A stretch of 26,642 bases of DNA from ZC4RG29 sp964521255 (GTDB taxonomy: Bacteria > Bacteroidota > Bacteroidia > Cytophagales > Cyclobacteriaceae): positions 1 to 26,642 of the forward strand of contig CAZFRM010000043.1 in the NCBI GenBank assembly GCA_964521255.1, read 5' to 3'. This document shows positions 7,782-14,825 of the stretch, one piece after another. The notes beneath the pieces were generated by a model, which did not search any database, was not told the origin of the DNA, and saw only the letters and a program-made list of their open reading frames with translations. Each line of letters starts with the position of its first letter. The first letter of the stretch is position 1. The translations under genes were made by a program, and so were the position numbers.

Positions 7782-8606
7782 ATGAGTAAGTATAAGTTTC
7801 TTGTTGCCATACTATTGATCGCTATGGGTCTTCTTTTGATCAGTAAGTCTTTTGCACAGGCTCAAAACAAGGGTGAATTTCCTGTGCCGCTAAGCGATCC
7901 AAATAAACGGGCAAAAATAAAAGTGCATTTAAATTCAGGATCCGTAACGGTAAAGGGAACGGCGCGGAAAGATATTTTAGTCAGTTACTCCGAACAAAAA
8001 GATGATGATGATGACAAAGACAAAAGCAAGTCCGGATTGAAACGCATTTCGGGTGGTACGCTTGACCTTGAAGTAACCGAGAACCAAAACAATGTTGTCA
8101 TTAAGTCGGACTCATGGAATAATCAGATTGATTTGATAGTTGAAGTACCCGTAGGTGTTGATCTTACAGCACATACGTACAACAACGGCGATCTTATGAT
8201 CCGGAATATTCAGGGTGTTGTAGAACTGACAAATTATAATGGAGAAATTGGAGCGGAGAACATTTCAGGATCTGTCGTGGCAACAACTTACAACGGCGAA
8301 ATTAAAGTGACCTTTGATAAAGTAACGGACAACGCGCCCATGTCTTTCTCAACTTACAACGGCGACATCGATCTCACTTTTCCAGCTACCTTTAAGGCCA
8401 GTATGAAAATGAAAACCGAGCGGGGAGATGTATATACCGATTTTGATATGAACGTTGTTAAGAGTAGTCCGGTGGAGAAGAAAGATACAAAAGCGGGCAC
8501 TTATAAAATTGTGATCAATGAATGGATGAAGGGCGATATTAATGGAGGTGGCGCTGAGATTTCCATAAAAAATTACAATGGCGATATTTATGTGAGGAAA
8601 AAATAA
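7782..8606 (+). CDS. Secreted DUF4097-family beta-repeat protein 2
   Basis: A 274-aa exported protein from the ATG at 7782, which follows a GAAGGGAAG purine stretch and gives a compact signal peptide (MSKYKFLVAILLIAMGLLLI, then SKSFAQ). ATG 7737 and TTG 7707 are in-frame alternatives. A polar, Asp/Lys-rich stretch (KDDDDDKDKSK) precedes the DUF4097 region. Strands are marked by repeated NNGDLMI, YNGEIGA, YNGEIKV, YNGDIDL, RGDVYTD and YNGDIYV steps about 17-25 residues apart. This regularity is stronger than in the paralogue upstream. It probably resides in the periplasm or at the envelope and is likely a target or effector of the adjacent sigma system. It is separated from paralogue 1 by 286 bp, so it may have its own promoter, and is closed by a clear terminator. 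Confidence 0.82.
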   Translation: MSKYKFLVAILLIAMGLLLISKSFAQAQNKGEFPVPLSDPNKRAKIKVHLNSGSVTVKGTARKDILVSYSEQKDDDDDKDKSKSGLKRISGGTLDLEVTENQNNVVIKSDSWNNQIDLIVEVPVGVDLTAHTYNNGDLMIRNIQGVVELTNYNGEIGAENISGSVVATTYNGEIKVTFDKVTDNAPMSFSTYNGDIDLTFPATFKASMKMKTERGDVYTDFDMNVVKSSPVEKKDTKAGTYKIVINEWMKGDINGGGAEISIKNYNGDIYVRKK

Positions 8607-8614
8607 TAGTTGAG

Positions 8615-8647
8615 GTTCCTGGCTAGCAACCAGGAACTTTTATTTTT
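8615..8647 (+). terminator. Intrinsic terminator closing the sigma/DUF4097 block
   Basis: GTTCCTGG (8615-8622) pairs perfectly with CCAGGAAC (8630-8637) around a 7-nt loop, and the 3' arm runs into TTTTATTTTTTT. It lies 8 bp after the stop codon of the second DUF4097 gene. Confidence 0.85.
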
Positions 8648-8713
8648 TTGCCGTTAATTGAAATGTCATAAATTTCCGAAAATCTGAATTTCATACGCCC
8701 TGCGTGAGAACCT

Positions 8714-8741
8714 CAAACTCCGACGTGAAAGTTTGTTTTTT
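8714..8741 (+). terminator. Possible second terminator or end of a small RNA
   Basis: CAAACT (8714-8719) pairs with AGTTTG (8730-8735) around a 10-nt loop and is followed by six T (8736-8741). It lies about 95 bp beyond the strong terminator at 8615-8647, with no ORF between. It could be a backup terminator or the end of an independent short transcript. The stem is only 6 bp and no promoter was identified. Confidence 0.3.
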
Positions 8742-8858
8742 GATTTAAGCGCGGAATTTTCACTAATCAATAGTTAAAGAACGAATTGCTGCTTTAATGC
8801 AGAAACGAAATTGGAGAGGTAATTCGTACCTCGTCAATCGTACTTCGTACTTAAATAA

Positions 8859-8937
8859 GCGGGAGTAGCTCAGTTGGTAGTCCGCCGGCTGGCGGATCCC
8901 AAGCTGTAGGTCGCGGGTTCGAGACCCGTTTCCCGCT
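8859..8937 (+). pseudogene. Broken tRNA-Gly(CCC), interrupted by a 16-bp palindrome
   Basis: The ends are those of a normal tRNA-Gly. The 5' acceptor GCGGGAG (8859-8865) pairs with TTCCCGC (8930-8936), and the discriminator is T8937. The D-arm 5' strand is GCTC with loop AGTTGGTA. The T-arm is GCGGG-TTCGAGA-CCCGT. The 3' half of the anticodon arm is TCCCAA followed by GCTGT, implying anticodon CCC. The expected 10 nt for positions 23-32 (3' D-stem and 5' anticodon stem, probably ending ACAGCT) are missing. In their place stands the 16-nt near-palindrome TCCGCCGGCTGGCGGA (8881-8896), making the gene 79 nt rather than 73. Neither the D-stem nor the anticodon stem can form, so a functional tRNA is unlikely. 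No other tRNA is in the window. Confidence 0.8.
8881..8896. repeat. 16-bp palindromic repeat inside the tRNA-Gly
   Basis: TCCGCCGGCTGGCGGA forms a 6-bp hairpin with a 4-nt loop. It closely resembles the palindromic cores CCCGCCAGCTGGCGGG in the two 140-bp elements (149-164 and 11846-11861). This suggests one family of short GC palindromes that has spread in this genome. Confidence 0.7.
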
Positions 8938-9087
8938 CAGGTGATAATCAACCACCACTTTGACACCACTTTAACCCATAACACATTTAATCTCCTACGT
9001 TTCAATTTTTTTAGCGGGGTTTTTAATTCTATTATATGACTTTGATTGCATGCTTTCCAGAGGAAGAAGCTAGAAGCAATTCTTCTA

Positions 9088-9561
9088 TTAGTTCGATTCG
9101 TTATACTCTTTAATAAAGAAGTATGTTATCCATCCTCTTAATCCAGATTTAGTTTCTATCAATACACCATCCCCTTCTCTCTTTACTAATGTTACTATCT
9201 CTCCATGCCTTACTTTTCCAGCATATGTACGACTCTGATAATCTTTCCAAAGGTTAAGTGGATCAATAACACTTTTACTTGCAGGATCCCATCCATCAAT
9301 AGTTAATTGTCGGCCATAGTCTTTATTGATAGTCCGGTTCGTGGATTTTGGTTTCTTGTCCGCTTGAGCTTTTTTCCTTAACGCCTCATCTCTTTTGCTT
9401 TTATTGTATGAATCAATTTTGTCTTGATCGCTGTAATAAAGACTGTCCACGGGTGAAGTCGGCTCCTGTCGTCCAACGAATCGATTTATCAAGTAGCTGA
9501 AGAACACAACCAAAACAAATGAGAGTACCAGAATTGTCTTAAACTTTTTAGTGACGTGCAT
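9088..9561 (-). CDS. Membrane-anchored SH3-like domain protein
   Basis: A 157-aa protein with one N-terminal transmembrane helix (about residues 10-27, ILVLSFVLVVFFSYLI) and a charged, low-complexity linker (about 45-80, many Lys, Asp and Arg). The C-terminal domain (about 95-153) has bacterial-SH3 character: GEIVTLVKREGDGVLIETKSG-type strands ending in the RGWITYFFIKE motif typical of SH3_3-like folds. Such domains usually bind cell-wall peptides or proteins. The protein would face the periplasm, tethered to the inner membrane. The start ATG is at 9559-9561. The gene is isolated, between the broken tRNA and a gene-poor stretch. No enzyme domain is attached, so its role is unknown. Confidence 0.65.
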   Translation of the reverse strand: MHVTKKFKTILVLSFVLVVFFSYLINRFVGRQEPTSPVDSLYYSDQDKIDSYNKSKRDEALRKKAQADKKPKSTNRTINKDYGRQLTIDGWDPASKSVIDPLNLWKDYQSRTYAGKVRHGEIVTLVKREGDGVLIETKSGLRGWITYFFIKEYNESN

Positions 9562-10250
9562 ATCGAGTCGAATTTATGTTCAGGCATAAGAGAATGTTAA
9601 AGTCCTATTGGCTATCCTAAAGAAGGAACTATATTAATTTGCCTTTATTTCCTCGCGAATACTTTGCTTAGCATCTTCTGGGTTGTGGGATCGGCTAGGA
9701 GCCTTGAATAATTTAACCCTCCCCATTTTTATTTTATGCCTCTAATACATATTTGCAGTCACTACGAAGACCCAACTCGAAGAATCAGGAATACATTGTA
9801 CTACCCATAGGCCTCAAGCGCAAACTCAGCAATATTGATTCCACCGTGTGGTAGTTTTAGAAGCTGAACCCTTAAATATAAACCAATTCTTATGAAAGCT
9901 AAGCAACTAGTGAACACCGCTATCTCTATTCGGACCATTACAAGGCGACTGCCGAGAATATCGATTAAAGGCGAGCCTAACTTATTTTACCAAATTTTCC
10001 TTTGCCAAGTGAAGTACATTGAAGGTGGGAACGTAGGGCACGCCGCCTTTCTTGGCATCGTACTGATTGGGTCAAACGTTTTGCCACCTTTATTCCTATC
10101 ATATATCAAATATTTGCCACTTTTTTGAATTTTGTGGCTAATATTTGATTAATAGCCATACTTCAGATGAAAAAACGAAATATGCTGAGATCACTTACGG
10201 GATGCAACAATTAAAGGGCTACATAATGACTGGAAACTTTCGCTCTGAGA
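9562..10250. other. Gene-poor stretch, possible ORF remnants
   Basis: About 690 bp without a convincing gene. A 30-codon ORF on the minus strand (9634-9726) and a 78-codon ORF on the plus strand (9892-10128) exist. The latter has mixed, unconvincing composition and other frames are equally open. I see no tRNA, terminator, inverted repeat or copy of the tRNA-Gly 3' end that would mark an integration boundary. It reads as decayed coding DNA, but no parent family is recognisable. Confidence 0.4.
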
Positions 10251-10457
10251 TTGCTATTTGAAAGTGCGGCAAAGGCGGCCTATATCGCTGCCAAAATAAA
10301 ACGCAAGGAATTCAGTCCTTTGCAGCAACATAACAATGGAGAAATTAATTTCCAATTTTCATCAGTGCCTTACAATGCATTGAACAGATTAAGGAAGATA
10401 CGAAACGGCTCGTTATTTTATTGGTCAAAAGTGGCTGAGCTTTTAGAAATAAAATGA
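10251..10457 (+). CDS. Hypothetical protein, probably a C-terminal remnant
   Basis: A 68-codon ORF with only a TTG start. The open frame extends 9 codons further 5' (LETFALRL) to a TGA at 10224. The product is basic and mixed alpha/beta (SAAKAAYIAAKIKRKEF, later NALNRLRKIRNGSLFYWSKV), with protein-like composition but no recognised family. It ends 28 bp before the convergent stop of the LacI-family gene. The lack of an ATG and the gene-poor DNA upstream suggest the surviving tail of a longer gene. It may not be expressed. Confidence 0.3.
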   Translation: MLFESAAKAAYIAAKIKRKEFSPLQQHNNGEINFQFSSVPYNALNRLRKIRNGSLFYWSKVAELLEIK

Positions 10458-10485
10458 AAGTCATCAATGATTCTTTTGCGCTATT

Positions 10486-11511
10486 TTATTTTACTGACCT
10501 CCGCGTCGAATTCCTAATGATCAATTCAGTAGGAACCACCTTCGTCACCGGTTCGAAATCTTCTTTATCAAGTATTTGTTCGAAAAATAATTTTGCAGCC
10601 TCTTGTCCCAATTCAAAAGCCGGTTGGGCCACCGTGGTAAGAGATGGTTCTATGTATTGTGATACAGGCTCATTGGTAAAGCCAATGATAGAAAGTTCTT
10701 CCGGTATACTGATACCTTTTTCTTTGGCTAACTGCATGAGTGTAATGGCGAAAGGATCGATAAAACAAAATACAGCATCCGGCCTGTCGGGAAGTTCTAA
10801 TAGTCGCCTTGCACAATTTTCCGGGTCACTTTGCAAATCTTTAGTATGTACAACCAGTTCGTCAATAACGGATAGGTTGTGCTTTTTCAAAGCATCAAAA
10901 TATCCTCTCTTTCGTTGCTGACTTATATAAAGGTATTCGGGTCCTCCAAGGTAAGCTATCCGTCTGCAACCTGTTTCAATGAGGTGGCTCACTGCTTTAA
11001 ATGCGCCATCGTAGTCATCTACAACAACCTTAGAAACATTCAGGTCATCGCTTACGCGATCAAACATAATGATGGGAATATTTTTTTCGAGAACAGCGCT
11101 GAGGTGCTCAACATTTTTCGTCTGACTGGAAAGCGATATGATCAATCCATCCACGCGGTTCGACACCAGCATTTGTAAATTATCTTTTTCCATGGCATAG
11201 GTCTCCATAGACTGCGTAATCATAATAGTATATCCCTGATGCGCCGCATATTCCTGTATACCACTGATGGATGACGAGAAGAAGTGAAAAGCAATCTCAG
11301 GAACGATGACCCCTAATGTATTGGTCTTATTACTTCGCAGGCTTTGGGCAACCCGGTTCGGTTCATACTTAAGTTTCTGGGCCATGTCCAATATTGCCTG
11401 CCTTGTTTCCTGGTTGATGTCAGGCGCATTCCGTAATGCCCTTGAAACGGTAGAGATGGAAACATTAAGTTTCGAAGCAAGGTCGCGGATAGTGATCTGT
11501 GGGTTTTTCAT
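10486..11511 (-). CDS. LacI-family transcriptional regulator
   Basis: A 341-aa regulator. The N-terminal LacI helix-turn-helix covers residues 7-55 (TIRDLASKLNVSISTVSRAL, then a hinge helix PNRVAQSLRSNKTNTLGVIVP). The remainder is the periplasmic-binding-protein-like ligand domain, with VDGLIISLSS, RRIAYLGGPEY and PDAVFCFIDPFAI landmarks and a C-terminal ELIIRNSTRR end. Members bind a sugar or sugar derivative and repress or activate nearby catabolic genes. It is divergent from the GH63-like glucosidase gene across 449 bp, so that gene and the debranching enzyme downstream are the likely targets. The ligand cannot be read from sequence; a glucose oligosaccharide is inferred from context. It is full length, with an ATG start. 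Confidence 0.93.
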   Translation of the reverse strand: MKNPQITIRDLASKLNVSISTVSRALRNAPDINQETRQAILDMAQKLKYEPNRVAQSLRSNKTNTLGVIVPEIAFHFFSSSISGIQEYAAHQGYTIMITQSMETYAMEKDNLQMLVSNRVDGLIISLSSQTKNVEHLSAVLEKNIPIIMFDRVSDDLNVSKVVVDDYDGAFKAVSHLIETGCRRIAYLGGPEYLYISQQRKRGYFDALKKHNLSVIDELVVHTKDLQSDPENCARRLLELPDRPDAVFCFIDPFAITLMQLAKEKGISIPEELSIIGFTNEPVSQYIEPSLTTVAQPAFELGQEAAKLFFEQILDKEDFEPVTKVVPTELIIRNSTRRSVK

Positions 11512-11795
11512 TTTATGGAAATATAAGATAGGTTATCGTTTGCAATAATTCAAATGTGGCTGGGATGACATTTTAAAGTGTTATAAACCGGTGTTATTTA
11601 CCGGATAAGTTTTGCTAATTTTTAAGTCAATGAGGTGATATATGAATAGGTCAACAGCATTACGCTCTTTGCAGATGGGGGCATGCTACTGTACCTGGAT
11701 TTGGGGACTATGGATAACTTGTATAGGCGCTTTTGTGTTTAGGTTCTTATGTTTAAGTTAAATTCATCTCGTCAACATAAACACGTACGCATTAG
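11512..11795. other. Divergent regulatory region between the LacI-type regulator and the glucosidase
   Basis: Together with the 140-bp repeat that follows, this fills the 449-bp divergent gap. Near 11583-11608 two CCGG-containing half-sites occur (AAACCGG, then TTTACCGG), with ACCGG also forming a loose inverted pair CCGGT/ACCGG. They could be a regulator site. CGTTTGCAA at 11536 resembles half of a classical CG-centred LacI-family operator. Neither is a full symmetric operator. A short ORF with a good ribosome-binding site lies at 11642-11761. Confidence 0.35.
11642..11761 (+). CDS. Possible 39-aa hydrophobic small protein
   Basis: ATG 11642 is preceded closely by GAGGTGAT, an unusually good Shine-Dalgarno match for this window. 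The 39-residue product starts MNRSTALRSLQMGACYCTW. It continues with a Trp/Ile-rich hydrophobic segment that could be one transmembrane helix and contains four Cys. It might be a small membrane protein or a leader peptide in the divergent regulatory gap. ORFs of this length arise by chance, so confidence is low. Confidence 0.2.
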   Translation: MNRSTALRSLQMGACYCTWIWGLWITCIGAFVFRFLCLS

Positions 11796-11935
11796 TGTCA
11801 TGTCATATTTGAGTTGACGGTTCATCCATCGCTTGCCCCTGGCCCCGCCAGCTGGCGGGGAAACAGCGCGCAGGAATGCCCCTTTAGGGGTTAGGGGCTG
11901 CGTAGGAGACATGAAACTTTATTGTTGACACGACA
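11796..11935. repeat. MITE-like 140-bp repeat, copy B
   Basis: The second copy of the element at 101-240, in the same orientation, with the same TGTCATGTCA / TGACACGACA ends and the same internal palindrome CCCCGCCAGCTGGCGGGG. It stops 25 bp before the ATG of the glucosidase gene, so it occupies the place of that gene's promoter or leader. The transcript may therefore begin inside or pass through it. Flanking bases differ from copy A and no target duplication is evident. Confidence 0.75.
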
Positions 11936-11960
11936 CCAAAACACAGGCGCACATTAAATT

Positions 11961-14639
11961 ATGTCAGAAAAACAACGACTTCTCGAGACAAAGGCTGGTA
12001 CTAAGAACTGGCAACGCTTTGGGCCCTATGTTACTGAACGGCAGTGGGGAACTGTTCGCGAAGACTACAGCAGGACGGGTAATGCCTGGGAAGATATCTC
12101 GCATGATGCGGCGCGCAGCAAAGCCTTTCGTTGGGGCGAAGAAGGGATTGGTGGAATATGTGATGAAAAGCAGATTGTTTGTTTTGCCCTTGGACTCTGG
12201 AATAAAAAAGACCCTATCATTAAAGAGCGGTTATTTGGATTGACAGGAAATGAAGGTAACCACGGAGAAGATTGTAAAGAGATCTACTATTATCTCGACT
12301 CTACTCCAACCCATTCTTATATGAAGATGTTGTACAAATATCCTCAGGCAGAATTCCCGTATGCAATGCTTGTTGACGAAAATAAAAAACACGGAAAACT
12401 CGATCCTGAATTCGAAATTATTGACACAGGAATTTTTAATGACGATCGTTACTTTGATGTGTTCATTGAATATGCAAAAGCGGATGCGGAAGACATTTTA
12501 GTTAAAATAACGGTTTTCAATCGCGCTGCAGAAGATGCACCATTAAATATCCTTCCACACATCTGGTTTAGGAATACGTGGTCATGGGGATATGATCCTT
12601 ATAAGCCAGAGTTGTTCATAGATGAAACTGGTGTTGTTGAAATGAACCATCGTGATACAAAGGGCTACTTGTTTTATGAAGGAAATGCCAGGCCCCTATT
12701 TTGTGAGAATGAAACAAACACTTTACGGCTTTATGATTTTCGCCAGAAAGGAACAGCGAAGGATGGAATAAATAATTTTATCGTTCACAATGATGTAAAA
12801 GCTATTAACAATAAACCATCGGGAACAAAATGCGCTATTAACTATGATTTAACAATTCCTGCCGGCAAATCAACCACACTCCGGTTACGTCTCGCAAAAA
12901 ATTTCCTTCATAAACCTTTTGACGACTATGATGAAATATTCAACCTGCGCAAGATTGAAGCTGACGAATTCTATGCATCCATTCAACATGAGATTGTTGA
13001 TGAAGAAAAAAAAATGATACAGCGCCAGGCATTCGCCGGCATGCTCTGGAGTAAACAATTTTTTTACCTCGATATGATTCAATGGCTGAAAGGAGACCCG
13101 GCTCAGCCATTGCCACCGGAAGAAAGAAAAAGCGGACGCAATCATGAGTGGTTACACCTTCATAATAAAGATATCATTTCCATGCCCGATAAGTGGGAGT
13201 ACCCGTGGTACGCCGCGTGGGATCTTGCGTTCCACATGCTTCCAATTGCTATTGTTGATCCGGAGTTTGCAAAGAATCAGTTAATACTGTTCACTAAAGA
13301 GTGGTACATGCATCCGAATGGACAATTGCCTGCTTATGAATGGTCATTCAGTGATGTTAATCCCCCGGTACATGCATGGGCTTCGTGGCGTGTTTATAAA
13401 ATGGATAAAAAAAGTTCTGGTCAGGGTGATGTAAAATTTCTGGAAGAAGTGTTTCATAAACTTCTCCTCAACTTTACCTGGTGGGTGAACAGGAAAGATG
13501 TAAATGATAATAATATTTTTCAGGGCGGTTTTCTTGGCATGGATAACATTGGGGTTTTTGACAGAAGCGCAGAATTACCTACCGGTGGACATCTTGAGCA
13601 ATCGGATGGTACAAGCTGGATAGCAATGTTTACATTGAATATGTTACGTATTTCGGTGGAACTGTCAACGTTCAATCCGGTATATCAGAGTTTGGCGACG
13701 AAGTTCTTTGAACATTTTCTTTATATCGCCGGAGCTATGGCTAACATAGGTAATGAAGGTATTAATCTGTGGGATAATGAAGATGAATTTTTCTACGATG
13801 TTCTTCACACGCCGGATGATAAGCGCATTCAAATGAAAGTGCGATCGATGGTTGGACTTATTCCCCTCTTTGCTGTTGAGGTTCTCGACCAGGAATTGTT
13901 CGATGCGTTACCAAAATTTGAAGCGCGCCTTAAATGGTTTCTTGACAATCGTCCTGACCTGGCAAATCTTGTATCGCGATGGACAGAACCCGGTAAAGGA
14001 GAGCGTCACCTTTTGTCTCTTCTGAGAGGACATCGCATGAAACGATTGCTTCACCGCATGTTGGACGAAAGTGAATTTCTTTCGGAATATGGTATACGGG
14101 CTTTATCAAAATACCATGAACGTCATCCTTATAAATTTAAAGCCAATGGAAATGAATTCTATGTTCGTTACACGCCTGGCGAGAGTGATTCATCTTTGTT
14201 TGGCGGAAATTCCAATTGGCGCGGGCCGGTCTGGTTTCCAGTTAATTATCTTTTAATCGAATCATTGCAGAAATTTCATCACTACTACGGCGATGATTTT
14301 AAAGTGGAACATCCTACCGGCTCCGGACAGATGAAAACCCTACTCGAAATTTCAGAGGACTTAAGTAACCGGTTAATTAAAATCTTCATGAAAGATGGAG
14401 AAGGAAAACGTGCTGTGTTTGGTCATTATGACAAATTGCAGAATGACCCGCATTTTAATCAGTACGTACTTTTCCATGAGTATTTCCACGGAGACAATGG
14501 TAGTGGTATTGGCGCCAGCCACCAAACGGGCTGGACGGGCCTGATCGCTAAACTTATACAGCCTTATGGACACGATGAATTGAATAAAAGAAAAGAAGAA
14601 GCCAACTTAATTAAAACCAAAGAAGAGAGAGTTATTTAA
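11961..14639 (+). CDS. GH63 / MGH1-like glucosidase
   Basis: An 892-aa protein without a signal peptide, so probably cytoplasmic. It matches the large bacterial 'glucosidase' group related to GH63 (processing alpha-glucosidase / mannosylglycerate-hydrolase fold). It has an N-terminal beta-domain (residues 1-330) and an (alpha/alpha)6 barrel. Landmarks are WEYPWYAAWDLAFH (D421, a candidate general acid), GMDNIGVFDRSAELPTGGHLEQSDGTSW, NSNWRGPVWFPVNYLL, and a C-terminal FHEYFHGDNGSGIG...TGWTGLIA with E840 as candidate base. It would hydrolyse alpha-glucosidic (or related alpha-glycosidic) bonds in small saccharides; the exact substrate is unknown. Catalytic residues are assigned by motif position, not by alignment. 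It is divergent from the LacI-type regulator and followed after 186 bp by a debranching enzyme gene. Confidence 0.88.
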   Translation: MSEKQRLLETKAGTKNWQRFGPYVTERQWGTVREDYSRTGNAWEDISHDAARSKAFRWGEEGIGGICDEKQIVCFALGLWNKKDPIIKERLFGLTGNEGNHGEDCKEIYYYLDSTPTHSYMKMLYKYPQAEFPYAMLVDENKKHGKLDPEFEIIDTGIFNDDRYFDVFIEYAKADAEDILVKITVFNRAAEDAPLNILPHIWFRNTWSWGYDPYKPELFIDETGVVEMNHRDTKGYLFYEGNARPLFCENETNTLRLYDFRQKGTAKDGINNFIVHNDVKAINNKPSGTKCAINYDLTIPAGKSTTLRLRLAKNFLHKPFDDYDEIFNLRKIEADEFYASIQHEIVDEEKKMIQRQAFAGMLWSKQFFYLDMIQWLKGDPAQPLPPEERKSGRNHEWLHLHNKDIISMPDKWEYPWYAAWDLAFHMLPIAIVDPEFAKNQLILFTKEWYMHPNGQLPAYEWSFSDVNPPVHAWASWRVYKMDKKSSGQGDVKFLEEVFHKLLLNFTWWVNRKDVNDNNIFQGGFLGMDNIGVFDRSAELPTGGHLEQSDGTSWIAMFTLNMLRISVELSTFNPVYQSLATKFFEHFLYIAGAMANIGNEGINLWDNEDEFFYDVLHTPDDKRIQMKVRSMVGLIPLFAVEVLDQELFDALPKFEARLKWFLDNRPDLANLVSRWTEPGKGERHLLSLLRGHRMKRLLHRMLDESEFLSEYGIRALSKYHERHPYKFKANGNEFYVRYTPGESDSSLFGGNSNWRGPVWFPVNYLLIESLQKFHHYYGDDFKVEHPTGSGQMKTLLEISEDLSNRLIKIFMKDGEGKRAVFGHYDKLQNDPHFNQYVLFHEYFHGDNGSGIGASHQTGWTGLIAKLIQPYGHDELNKRKEEANLIKTKEERVI

Positions 14640-14685
14640 ATCTTTTATTGGTTAGCGGTGTTCTTTGATCAGGAGAATACACTAA

Positions 14686-14792
14686 TGTCCGACTAAAAAA
14701 ACGAACGCCTGCCTGCCGGCAAAAGGCAGGGCCAGATAAAAAAATATCAAAAAAATCAAGGGATTGAAACGAATAATCCATTTTAGTCGACA
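14686..14792. mobile_element. 107-bp MITE-like element between the two glycosidase genes
   Basis: The left end TGTCCGACTAAAA (14686-14698) and right end TTTTAGTCGACA (14781-14792) are inverted repeats differing by one extra C. The interior is AT-rich apart from CCTGCCTGCCGGCAAAAGG, which forms a hairpin with the following CAGG. There is no coding capacity. It lies in the 186-bp gap between two genes that are probably co-regulated. The origin is inferred from the end structure alone. Confidence 0.5.
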
Positions 14793-14825
14793 ACAATGAA
14801 AAGAAAATAGTGTTTACAAATTATT

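Noticed and set aside
8881..8896. Intron in the tRNA-Gly
   Set aside because: Sixteen nt is far too short for a group I or II intron, and tRNA sequence is missing rather than merely interrupted.
9892..10128. 78-aa plus-strand ORF
   Set aside because: No recognised family and mixed composition; other frames are equally open. Described under the gene-poor stretch instead.
8938..10485. Integrated island attached to the tRNA-Gly
   Set aside because: No integrase gene and no second copy of the tRNA 3' end could be found downstream within the window.
10454..10921. 155-aa plus-strand ORF
   Set aside because: Antisense shadow of the LacI-family regulator.
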